From the NCBI GenBank assembly GCA_964502525.1, contig CAZCXH010000124.1, positions 1-14,832 of the forward strand: DNA of 14,832 nucleotides, given 5' to 3'. Below the pieces are notes generated by a model. That model saw only the letters and a program-made list of their open reading frames with translations, made no database searches and was not told where the DNA came from. Positions 1-6,438 of the stretch are shown here, piece by piece; the first letter of the stretch is position 1; every line of letters begins with the position of its first letter. The translations under genes were made by a program, and so were the position numbers. The DNA is from DATLYB01 sp964502525 (GTDB lineage Bacteria; Bacteroidota; Bacteroidia; Chitinophagales; CAIOSU01).

Positions 1-23
1 AATTCTTTTTCTAACAACCTGTT

Positions 24-254
24 GTGCCTACGGCACATTTTCTTTCAAGGAGAATAAAACAGCCCTGCTCTCATTCGGGGATCGGTCCGAAGGACTCCGG
101 ACTCCTTCGGAGAATATACCACCGGGTACTATGTAGTACAAGTTCGGAAACCTGTTTACCGATGGTATAGTCCTGAAAGGACGGCTATATGCGAACACAG
201 GGAGCATCCCTGTGTGAACGAATAGCCGCAATCGGTAATTCAACCCTGAAAGGG
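24..254. repeat. Array of short perfect hairpins upstream of a transposase remnant
   Basis: No gene is visible in the first 270 bases; the stretch is a string of small inverted repeats. Seen directly: GTGCC/GGCAC at 24-36 (3-nt loop); TCCGAAGGA at 86-94 with TCCTTCGGA at 103-111; GTACT/AGTAC at 126-139; TCCT/AGGA at 171-181 with loop GAA; a nested structure at 182-228 with outer arms CGGCTAT/ATAGCCG and an inner 9-bp stem ACACAGGGA/TCCCTGTGT (195-203, 207-215; loop GCA); and CCCTGAAAGGG at 244-254. The last motif recurs in inverted orientation at 444-454, on the other side of the transposase stub. Such hairpins are the kind of substrate recognised by IS200/REP-type Y1 transposases. That link is inferred from position. 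An antisense reading frame across 28-243 is not protein-like. Confidence 0.6.
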
Positions 255-272
255 TGTAATAAGAATGTACCG

Positions 273-368
273 AAGAAACATCATCGCAAACGCACTTTTC
301 AGGACGAATACCGGGCGTTTCTTAAAAAGCATCACGTTGAATATGACGAGCGATATGTTCGGGATTGA
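273..368 (+). pseudogene. C-terminal remnant of IS200/IS605-like (Y1, REP-associated type) transposase
   Basis: In the frame beginning at 273 the DNA reads KKHHRKRTFQDEYRAFLKKH followed by HVEYDERYVRD and a TGA stop (366-368). This matches the usual C-terminal tail of Bacteroidota IS200-like single-strand transposases (pattern HHRK-TFQEEY-FLKK-VEYDERY). About 31 residues survive of the roughly 150 expected. The HUH motif and the helix with the catalytic tyrosine are not recognisable upstream; homology appears lost before about 258, where hairpin DNA begins. It is therefore a dead fragment. Flanking hairpins, including the inverted pair 244-254 / 444-454, fit a degraded mobile or REP-type element. 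Recognition rests on memory of the family tail, not a search. Confidence 0.65.
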
Positions 369-374
369 GATTTC

Positions 375-547
375 GCGCTTTCAGCGCTTCCGTTTTGCGG
401 CTTCCCTGCTTCGTTCCGCTTCACGGAACGTTAGCATCTCATGCCCTTTCAGGGCAGCGTGAATCAAGCCCGCGGGATGACATAGCTTCATCCCCGGAAA
501 AGAAAAACGAGAATGAAACAGATCCCTGCGGGGGAGGGGGTATCCCC
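375..547. repeat. Second hairpin cluster, downstream of the transposase remnant
   Basis: Four consecutive inverted repeats follow the transposase stop: GCGC...GCGC at 375-387; a perfect 7-bp stem CGTTCCG/CGGAACG with a 5-nt loop (412-430); TGCCCT/AGGGCA with loop TTC (442-456), whose core is the reverse complement of the motif at 244-254; and GGGATGA/TCATCCC (474-494). A GGGG-TAT-CCCC hairpin follows at 537-547, before a run of A. None has a T-tract expected of a plus-strand terminator. They are read as ends or satellites of the degraded element. From 548 to 628 I see only the candidate gyrA promoter. Confidence 0.5.
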
Positions 548-602
548 AAAAAAACTGTTGAAAACTCCCTATTTTCTTCAGAAAATCCTGCCCTGTAAAC
601 CT

Positions 603-610
603 TAAATTTG
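603..610 (+). promoter_or_regulatory. Candidate gyrA -7 box (TAnnTTTG)
   Basis: TAAATTTG matches the Bacteroidota -7 consensus exactly. No clear TTTG-type -33 box lies 17-23 bases upstream, so support is partial. If used, transcription would begin near 617 and the whole 7-bp repeat array would lie in a gyrA leader of about 115 nt. Confidence 0.4.
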
Positions 611-628
611 CTCTGCCTTTCAAACTAA

Positions 629-731
629 CATCTAAGCTAATATCTAATATCTAACATCTAACATCTAATATCTAATATCTAATATCTAATATCTAATATC
701 TAATATCTAACATCTAACATCTAACATCTAA
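629..731. repeat. Heptanucleotide tandem array (YATCTAA) abutting gyrA
   Basis: From 641 to 731 there are 13 uninterrupted 7-bp units, each TATCTAA or CATCTAA. One further unit lies at 629-635, separated by a 5-base partial unit. The variable first base gives the order T T C C T T T T T T C C C. The array ends one base before the ATG of gyrA. Each unit carries a TAA, so the array has stop codons in all plus frames and cannot extend the protein. Copy-number change by slippage would alter leader length without changing the reading frame. Confidence 0.9.
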
Positions 732-732
732 A

Positions 733-3252
733 ATGGCTGACGGAGAGAAAATCATCACTATCAATATCGAAGAGGAAATGAAGACAGCCTACATTGATTA
801 TTCAATGTCGGTGATTGTGGCGCGCGCCATTCCTGATGTGCGCGATGGGCTGAAACCCGTGCACCGCAGGGTTCTTTACGGGATGCTCGACCTGGGGCTT
901 GCCAGCAACCGTCCTTACAAGAAGTCGGCAAGGATAGTAGGGGAGGTGCTTGGTAAATATCATCCTCATGGTGACGGCTCGGTTTATGACGCCATGGTGC
1001 GCATGGCGCAGGATTGGTCGCTGCGCTATCCGCTTGTTGACGGGCAGGGCAACTTCGGTTCGCTGGATGGCGACAGCCCTGCGGCAATGCGATACACGGA
1101 AGCCCGCCTCAGCAAGATTGCCGAGGAGATGCTCACCGATATTGATAAGGACACGGTTGACTTCCAGAATAACTTCGATGATACCCTTAAGGAGCCCACG
1201 GTTCTTCCTTCCCGAATCCCCAATTTGCTGGTAAACGGCTCGTCAGGAATTGCCGTTGGGATGGCAACCAACATCCTTCCTCATAATTTAAGTGAAGTGA
1301 TAGATGGGGTAGTGGCATACATTGATAATAAGGAGATTACGACAGCCGAGTTAATGCAGTTTGTGAAGGCCCCCGATTTCCCGACAGGGGGTATCATTTA
1401 TGGCTATGCCGGGGTGAAGGAAGCCTTTGAAACGGGACGCGGAAAAGTGGTGGTTAGGGCAAGGGCTGAGATTATTACAGATGAAAAGAAGGACCGCGAA
1501 ACCATCATCATCACAGAAATTCCTTACCAGGTCAATAAAGAAGTGCTGGTTGCCAAGATAGGGGAGCTGGTGAATGAAAAACAGATTGAAGGCATTGCGG
1601 ATGTAAAGGACTTATCCAACCGCGAGGGCATACGCATTGAAATCTATCTGAGGCGCGATGCCAACGCCCAGGTGGTGCTCAACCAGCTTTACAACTTCAC
1701 TCCGCTTGAATCTTCATTCGGGGTAAACAATATTGCGCTCGTTGACGGCAGACCGATGCTCATCGGGCTGAAGGATTTCGTGAAACACTTCGTCAACTTC
1801 CGCCATGAAGTGGTGGTGCGCAGAGCGAAGTTTGAATTGGGTGAAGCGGAAAAGAGGGCGCACATCCTCGAAGGATTGCTCATTGCCCTCGACCATCTCG
1901 ATGCCGTTATCAAACTCATCCGCGAGTCAAAAGACCCGGATACCGCCAAAGACGGCTTGATGGCCAACTTCAAGCTGAGTGAAATCCAGGCGAAGGCGAT
2001 CCTCGACATGCGCCTGCAAAGGCTCACCGGGCTTGAGCGGGAGAAGATCAAGAACGAGTATGACGAAACGATGAAGCTCATCGCGTATCTCAAAGAGATT
2101 CTTGAAAAAGAATCGCTGCGGATGAAAATCATCAAAGACGAATTGCTGGAAGTGAAAAAGAAATATGGCGATGCGCGCAGAACGGAAATCGTGATGGCGG
2201 GCAACGAGATCAACATGGAGGACCTGATTCCCAATGAGGATTTCGTCATCACCATCTCGCACCTCGGTTACATCAAGCGTACGCTTGCCAGCGAATACCG
2301 CACACAGGGCAGAGGTGGCAGAGGCTCAAGGGGAGGAGCCACACGGGAGGAGGATTTCATTGAATACATCTTCACCGCCACCGCGCATCAGTACGTGTTG
2401 TTCTTCACCGAGAAAGGTCAATGCTATTGGCTGAAAGTATATGAGATTCCCGAAGGGGCAAAAACCTCGAAGGGGCGACCGCTGCAGAATCTCATCCAGA
2501 TTGAGAAAGACGATAAGGTGAAAGCGCTCATCAACGTGAAGAGCCTGGAAGATGAACATGCGCTGCATAATCAATATGTAGTGTTGTGCACACGGAAGGG
2601 TGTCATCAAGAAAACCACGCTGGATGCTTATTCACGTCCGCGCGCCAATGGCATTCGCGCCATCAATGTGCACGAAGGTGATTCGCTGCTCGAAGCCAGG
2701 CTCACCGATGGCATCAGCTACGTCATGATGGCAACACGCTATGGCAACGCCATTCGTTTCCCCGAAGAGAAGGTGCGCCCAACGGGTAGAGCAACTGCCG
2801 GTGTGCGTGGGGTTACGCTGCAGGGAGATGATGACGAAGTGGTGGGAATGATTTGCGTTCAGAAGGGCGACCAAACCAAAACGGTGATGGTGGTTGCTGA
2901 AAAAGGATTTGGCAAGCGCACGAATCTCGATGATCCCGAAACCGGAGAAGAAATCTACCGCATCACCAACCGTGGCGGCAAGGGTGTGAAAACCATCAAT
3001 GTCACCGAAAAAACCGGCAAGCTCATTTCAATCAACGATGTCACTGATGCGGACGACCTGATGATCATCACCAGAAACGGAATCACCATCCGCCTTCCGT
3101 TGGAAGATGTGCGCACGATGGGGCGTGCCACGCAGGGCGTGATCCTCATCAGGCTGGATGAAGGGGATGAGATCGCGGCTGTCACCAAGGTTACGGAAAC
3201 CAATGGGAACAACGGCAATGGGCACGATGAAACTCCGGAACAACAATCATAG
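733..3252 (+). CDS. gyrA: DNA gyrase subunit A
   Basis: Breakage-reunion subunit of type IIA topoisomerase; with GyrB it introduces negative supercoils using ATP. Length is 839 residues, normal for the phylum. The N-terminal winged-helix/tower region carries the catalytic pair Arg120-Tyr121 in AAMRYTEARL. A coiled-coil segment lies around 360-480. The GyrA box QGRGGRG is at 525-531 and opens the C-terminal beta-pinwheel that wraps DNA; it identifies GyrA rather than ParC. The quinolone-determining region reads KYHPHGDGSVYD (75-86): Gly82 (GGC, 976-978) stands where E. coli has Ser83, while the acidic residue equivalent to Asp87 is kept as Asp86. The C-tail is Asn/Gly-rich. The ATG at 733 directly follows the 7-bp repeat array and no Shine-Dalgarno sequence is visible. 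gyrB is not nearby. Confidence 0.97.
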   Translation: MADGEKIITINIEEEMKTAYIDYSMSVIVARAIPDVRDGLKPVHRRVLYGMLDLGLASNRPYKKSARIVGEVLGKYHPHGDGSVYDAMVRMAQDWSLRYPLVDGQGNFGSLDGDSPAAMRYTEARLSKIAEEMLTDIDKDTVDFQNNFDDTLKEPTVLPSRIPNLLVNGSSGIAVGMATNILPHNLSEVIDGVVAYIDNKEITTAELMQFVKAPDFPTGGIIYGYAGVKEAFETGRGKVVVRARAEIITDEKKDRETIIITEIPYQVNKEVLVAKIGELVNEKQIEGIADVKDLSNREGIRIEIYLRRDANAQVVLNQLYNFTPLESSFGVNNIALVDGRPMLIGLKDFVKHFVNFRHEVVVRRAKFELGEAEKRAHILEGLLIALDHLDAVIKLIRESKDPDTAKDGLMANFKLSEIQAKAILDMRLQRLTGLEREKIKNEYDETMKLIAYLKEILEKESLRMKIIKDELLEVKKKYGDARRTEIVMAGNEINMEDLIPNEDFVITISHLGYIKRTLASEYRTQGRGGRGSRGGATREEDFIEYIFTATAHQYVLFFTEKGQCYWLKVYEIPEGAKTSKGRPLQNLIQIEKDDKVKALINVKSLEDEHALHNQYVVLCTRKGVIKKTTLDAYSRPRANGIRAINVHEGDSLLEARLTDGISYVMMATRYGNAIRFPEEKVRPTGRATAGVRGVTLQGDDDEVVGMICVQKGDQTKTVMVVAEKGFGKRTNLDDPETGEEIYRITNRGGKGVKTINVTEKTGKLISINDVTDADDLMIITRNGITIRLPLEDVRTMGRATQGVILIRLDEGDEIAAVTKVTETNGNNGNGHDETPEQQS

Positions 3253-3259
3253 TTTAAGG

Positions 3260-3345
3260 CGTCATTGCCGCCATGTGGGATGAGCGACTGAAGCAATCCC
3301 CGCTTAAGGTTGCACGCAAATCATTCTGTCGGATTCGCAATGACG
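3260..3345. repeat. Inverted-repeat element with CGTCATTGC / GCAATGACG ends
   Basis: A 9-bp perfect inverted repeat, CGTCATTGC (3260-3268) and GCAATGACG (3337-3345), bounds an 86-bp segment that starts 8 bases after the gyrA stop. Its interior includes GACTGAAGCAATCCCC. The pattern CGTCATTGC...GAAGCAATC...GCAATGACG resembles widely dispersed intergenic palindromic repeats I know from many bacterial genomes. Copies elsewhere in this genome cannot be checked here. No T-run follows, so it is not called a terminator. Confidence 0.5.
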
Positions 3346-3356
3346 GGACAAACTTT

Positions 3357-3384
3357 AGACATTGGACATTAGACATTAGACATT
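3357..3384. repeat. Heptanucleotide tandem array (AGACATT x4)
   Basis: Four head-to-tail 7-bp units, AGACATT, GGACATT, AGACATT, AGACATT, lie between the inverted-repeat element and the promoter of the next gene. In circular phase the unit is TTAGACA. The complementary strand of the gyrA-leader array reads TTAGATR, so the two arrays share a TTAGA core and a 7-bp period, in opposite orientation on either side of gyrA. Confidence 0.8.
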
Positions 3385-3407
3385 AACCAACGAAAGGTAA
3401 TTGGCAT

Positions 3408-3415
3408 TACTTTCG
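3408..3415 (+). promoter_or_regulatory. Candidate -7 box of the TPR gene
   Basis: TACTTTCG matches TAnnTTTG at all but one position. It lies about 40 bases before the ATG at 3455, giving a leader of about 34 nt. This placement argues against the longer TTG start at 3401, which lies upstream of the box. No convincing -33 box was found. Confidence 0.4.
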
Positions 3416-3454
3416 CAGTGTAATTTCCTTTTCAAACCAAAAATTTGTAGTGAA

Positions 3455-4654
3455 ATGAAAACCTTGCAATTAATTACCGTTTTGTTTTTTGCAACAGCCA
3501 CGGTATTTGCTCAAGCGAACAAATTCCAGAACGCATACTTTGCCGTGGAGGAATACCGGACGAGTGAAAAGAAAAAGACCGATGCGCTGCTGGAAGCGCT
3601 GGAAGCCATTAACGAGACCGTTCTGAATGAAAACCAGGCGTTGAAATCAAAAACATGGTACTACAAAGCCATTATCAACCATTTTATATTCGAAGATTCC
3701 ATTCTCACATCGCAGCATCCCGCGGCAATCTTCGAAGCATCGGCAGCTTACCAGAAATCACTCACTATTGAGGGCGACAAGAAAGCCTATCAATCGGAGG
3801 AAGCCAAAAAGAACCTGTATAACCTATCAGCGCAGGTGCAAAACCAGGGAGCCAAACTGTTTAACCTCGGTGACTACGATAATGCCTACAAGCATTTTAT
3901 GGAAGTAAGGAGTTTGAAGAAATTTTTTGATGGTATTGCTTACGACAAAAAGCTGGATGATGTGGATGCCACCTATAATGCGGCCCTGTGCCTGTATAAA
4001 ATGGACAAGAAGGAAGATGCGAAGGCGATCATGCAGGAATTGATTGATAAGAATTATGACAGCCCTGCCATCTACCAGATCGTTGCCGGTTTCTTTGTTG
4101 AGGAGAACAACAACGCCAAAGCGCTCGAAGTGCTGGCTAAGGGAATGGAGAAATATCCCGACAACCTCGGTTTGATTATTGACGAATTGAATATATATAT
4201 CAAGGAGGGTAGGGAGGCGGAATCAATCAGCAAGCTGGAAAAAGCCGCAGCTATGGATCCCGACAACGGGCAAATCTATTACGCGCTGGGCGCTGCCTAT
4301 GATAAACTCGGCAAGCAGGAGAAAGCCGAAGAAGCTTACCTCAAATGCGTGTCCGTTGATCCGAAAAATCATAGCGCCTACAACAACTTGGGCGCGCTGT
4401 TTTATAATCAGGGCATTGCGCTTAACAAGGAGATGATGGACAACACCAAACTCACCACCGCGCAATTCAACGAGATGCAGACCAAGCGTAACGAGTTTTA
4501 CCGCAAGGCGCTGCCTTATTTTGAAAAAGCAAGGGAAATTAAACCTAACGAACTTTCCATCCTGCAGGCGCTCAAGGAAGTCTATGCGAAGCTGGAGATG
4601 TACGATAAGTCGAAGGAGGTGAAAGCACAGATGGATAAGCTGAAGGCGCAGTAA
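3455..4654 (+). CDS. Secreted/periplasmic tetratricopeptide-repeat protein
   Basis: Predicted 399-residue exported protein. The chosen ATG begins a clear signal peptide, MKTLQLITVLFFATATVFAQ, with cleavage likely after VFA or AQA. The frame stays open upstream to a TTG at 3401, but that would bury the signal peptide behind 18 residues. The mature part is all-helical with TPR-like repeats: about 130-155, 172-200, and the best match NGQIYYALGAAYDKLGKQEK (271-290) followed by AEEAYLKCVSVDP, with another pair across 306-366 and 367-398. TPRs are protein-interaction scaffolds; no enzymatic motif is visible and the partner cannot be deduced. It is a single-gene unit: repeats upstream, its own terminator downstream, and a convergent neighbour. 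Confidence 0.85.
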   Translation: MKTLQLITVLFFATATVFAQANKFQNAYFAVEEYRTSEKKKTDALLEALEAINETVLNENQALKSKTWYYKAIINHFIFEDSILTSQHPAAIFEASAAYQKSLTIEGDKKAYQSEEAKKNLYNLSAQVQNQGAKLFNLGDYDNAYKHFMEVRSLKKFFDGIAYDKKLDDVDATYNAALCLYKMDKKEDAKAIMQELIDKNYDSPAIYQIVAGFFVEENNNAKALEVLAKGMEKYPDNLGLIIDELNIYIKEGREAESISKLEKAAAMDPDNGQIYYALGAAYDKLGKQEKAEEAYLKCVSVDPKNHSAYNNLGALFYNQGIALNKEMMDNTKLTTAQFNEMQTKRNEFYRKALPYFEKAREIKPNELSILQALKEVYAKLEMYDKSKEVKAQMDKLKAQ

Positions 4655-4668
4655 AAAGAAGGGAAACG

Positions 4669-4700
4669 GGGGATAAGCCGTTCTTTGGTTTATCCCCTTT
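4669..4700 (+). terminator. Rho-independent terminator after the TPR gene
   Basis: An 8-bp perfect stem GGGGATAA (4669-4676) / TTATCCCC (4690-4697) with a 13-nt loop is followed by TTTATTAT. It begins 14 bases after the TPR stop. On the other strand the hairpin is followed by a pyrimidine-rich tract after several C residues, so it may also partly stop the convergent GH5 transcript, which ends 66 bases away. Confidence 0.7.
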
Positions 4701-4765
4701 ATTATGGCAATCACTACTTAACATAATATCAATTATAGGACAAAAGGGATTGAGATTGGAGGAAG

Positions 4766-6064
4766 TCAATACACCATCACCGTTCTGACTGCTGACGCCC
4801 TTCCATTGGTTACCGATACGCAGTAAATTCCTTTTTCAAAATCCATAAGCATCTCGTTTCTTGCTCCATATAATTTGAGTTGCCTAATGGTTCTTCCCGT
4901 TGCATCCGCAATTGTCACCTGAAAATGACTTTCGCCCTGAATAATTATCTGGCAAATCCCTCCTGCGGCAACCAACGTGGGACGCAGTGTAACATTCAGC
5001 GTTCCCGGAGGTTCATGTTTGACGAAAGTAAAAGACGTATCCCCATAAAGCCCCAGTGCGCGCCTGAAGCATGGAATAATGCTGTCTTCCGCAGGCACAC
5101 CTGAATAAAACATGGGGAAGTCGTAGCGCCAGTCCCAATAAAACCAGGGGATGTCATGTTGCAGCACAACAGATCCGATAAACTCAATCCAGTTGCAGCG
5201 GCTTTCTGCATCAGCGTATTTGCCAACGCCAAATTCTCCGAGAAACACCGGCTTGCCGAAACTGTCGCGCCAATGAATCACCTCCCTGATCCCATCATGC
5301 AGAAACTGCTCGAAGAGGTTGTTGCTGTCGGGAAAAACAGTTCCTTGAGGGAAGTAAGGCGTGTGCCATGTTAATCCCTGATGCGTGAAGTTCAGGGGAT
5401 CATAAGTGTGCCACGTGTAAATGAGATTGGTGTCAGGCAGTGGCGAATAATAGTAATATGACATGCCCCAGCTTCCGTTGTGCGGAGATGCGATGATGGT
5501 GTGATGTGGAGCATGTTTCCTGATTGAATCAATTGCAGCAATGAAGAGGATGTCTAAAGAATCGAGGTCAAATCCGATAGCAGGCTCATTGAGCAGCTCG
5601 AAAAAGTAATGTTCAGGATCAAGATAGTTGTAGCGTTCTGCAATCATCCCCCACATATTGCTGAACCGGACAATCTGGCTCCTCCAATTTTGGTTGGTCA
5701 GTTTCCACTCATGGTGGTTGTCAATAATAAGGTTCAGTTGCAATTCATCACACCAACTTATCACTGAGTCAATGCGTTGGAAAACCGGATGGTTCAAATC
5801 AACATCGTAAGGCGGAAGCGTGTCGGTGACTTTGGCGAAAACAACCGGCAGCCTCACCGATTGCGAACCTGCTTCCTTCATATCCTGCAAATCGCGTTTG
5901 GAGTATCCATTGGATGCAGGCCATCCGGCTTGCCAGCTTGCCTCAAGCCAGTTGGACATATTCTGCCCCCTGCCAAAAGCAATGCATCGCTGATGGGCAA
6001 GCGATTGCGCATGCGCGCAACCCACTAAGAATAACAATATGACTTGCAACAACAGGTTTTTCAT
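4766..6064 (-). CDS. Secreted GH5-family glycoside hydrolase (endoglucanase-like) with T9SS sorting domain
   Basis: Predicted 432-residue retaining beta-glycanase, likely acting on cellulose or a related beta-glucan or mannan outside the cell. An N-terminal signal peptide ends LFLVGCAHAQS; LVGC (Cys16) could alternatively be read as a lipobox, but AHA-QS looks like an ordinary cleavage site. The GH5 barrel spans about 25-345: VRLPVVF (70-76), the DNHHEW stretch (115-120), acid/base Glu160 in ELLNEP, YTWHTYD (216-222), nucleophile Glu277 in FLGEFGVG, and WFYWDWRYD (307-315). A linker leads to a C-terminal beta-domain (about 375-432) ending GIYCVSVTNGRASAVRTVMVY, typical of type-A Por/T9SS sorting signals. 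There is no dockerin or recognisable carbohydrate-binding module. The ATG overlaps the stop of a truncated KilA-N gene (ATGA). A weak TACTTTCT box lies only 7-14 bases before the ATG. Confidence 0.88.
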   Translation of the reverse strand: MKNLLLQVILLFLVGCAHAQSLAHQRCIAFGRGQNMSNWLEASWQAGWPASNGYSKRDLQDMKEAGSQSVRLPVVFAKVTDTLPPYDVDLNHPVFQRIDSVISWCDELQLNLIIDNHHEWKLTNQNWRSQIVRFSNMWGMIAERYNYLDPEHYFFELLNEPAIGFDLDSLDILFIAAIDSIRKHAPHHTIIASPHNGSWGMSYYYYSPLPDTNLIYTWHTYDPLNFTHQGLTWHTPYFPQGTVFPDSNNLFEQFLHDGIREVIHWRDSFGKPVFLGEFGVGKYADAESRCNWIEFIGSVVLQHDIPWFYWDWRYDFPMFYSGVPAEDSIIPCFRRALGLYGDTSFTFVKHEPPGTLNVTLRPTLVAAGGICQIIIQGESHFQVTIADATGRTIRQLKLYGARNEMLMDFEKGIYCVSVTNGRASAVRTVMVY

Positions 6065-6081
6065 CTCACGAAGAAAGTATA

Positions 6082-6098
6082 CCGAAAGAACGTTTCGG
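6082..6098. promoter_or_regulatory. Small palindrome at the island/GH5 junction
   Basis: CCGAAA-GAACG-TTTCGG is a 6-bp inverted repeat with a 5-nt centre, 18-34 bases upstream of the GH5 start and inside the non-homologous tail of the KilA-N remnant. It is placed where an operator could sit. There is no direct evidence of function. Confidence 0.25.
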
Positions 6099-6206
6099 GT
6101 GTTGCCGCAGAAAAGTTTGGCGGTGTTGAATATATTCCAATTGCGTTGGTGGATTCAATCCATCTTTTTGGAGTCATCACAAAGCTGTTTAATCCGGCTT
6201 GTTTTC

Positions 6207-6232
6207 TAAACCCCTCGAATTCGAGGGGTTTA
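6207..6232. repeat. Perfect 26-bp palindrome inside the KilA-N remnant
   Basis: Thirteen bases (TAAACCCCTCGAA, 6207-6219) are followed without a spacer by their exact reverse complement (6220-6232), with GAATTC at the centre. Both strands therefore encode the peptide KPLEFEGF in the matching frame. On the minus strand this is a normally conserved part of the KilA-N domain (NPTFKPLEFEGFRKQAG). Confidence 0.95.
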
Positions 6233-6438
6233 AAAGTTGGATTATAAATACTTTCCCAAAATCCGAGCAATTCGATAGTGTTTCGGTTACGCATCCAATT
6301 TTGAATAATGGTATCGGTATGCTCCGGGTCTTTGTGTCTGGCAATGTCGGTCAAAGAAATAAAATCATCATTTTGACTTTTCAGGATAGTTATTTCAGTC
6401 CCTTTTACATCTATTTTAGAACTTGTTGCCATAGTGAA

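Larger units (their letters stand above)
6061..6432 (-). pseudogene. Truncated KilA-N domain protein
   Basis: The first ~100 residues match the KilA-N DNA-binding fold of Bacteroidota proteins found beside restriction/defence genes: ITILKSQNDDFISLTDIAR (14-32), IIQNWMRNRNTIELLGFWE (42-60), YNPTFKPLEFEGFRKQAGLN (63-82), and WIESTNAIGI (91-100). Relatives continue with a GRYGGTYAHKDIAFEFASW-type stretch and reach roughly 270 residues. Here homology stops near residue 102, and the last 21 residues (PPNFSAATPETFFRYTFFVR plus the residue before) are encoded by what should be upstream DNA of the GH5 gene. A deletion has therefore removed the C-terminal half. The ATG lies 6 bases after the stop of the helicase remnant, as in an original operon. 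It may still yield a stable DNA-binding fragment. Confidence 0.75.

Noticed and set aside
28..243. 71-codon minus-strand frame at the left edge
   Set aside because: It runs through the hairpin array and its residues simply translate inverted repeats.
537..554. GGGG-TAT-CCCC followed by A7 as a terminator
   Set aside because: The following run is A rather than T on the plus strand, and there is no T-run in the correct place on the minus strand.
641..731. Tandem array as a CRISPR
   Set aside because: Units are 7 bp with no spacers and no cas genes; it is a simple heptamer repeat.
1689..2255. 188-codon minus-strand reading frame inside gyrA
   Set aside because: Shadow of gyrA codon bias: Ser/Ile/Leu-rich, no domain, wholly inside a conserved gene.
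733..3252. ParC (topoisomerase IV A) instead of GyrA
   Set aside because: The QGRGGRG GyrA box at 525-531 and a full C-terminal pinwheel identify GyrA.
4223..4714. 163-codon minus-strand reading frame over the TPR gene end
   Set aside because: Antisense to a convincing TPR coding region and across its terminator; composition is not protein-like.
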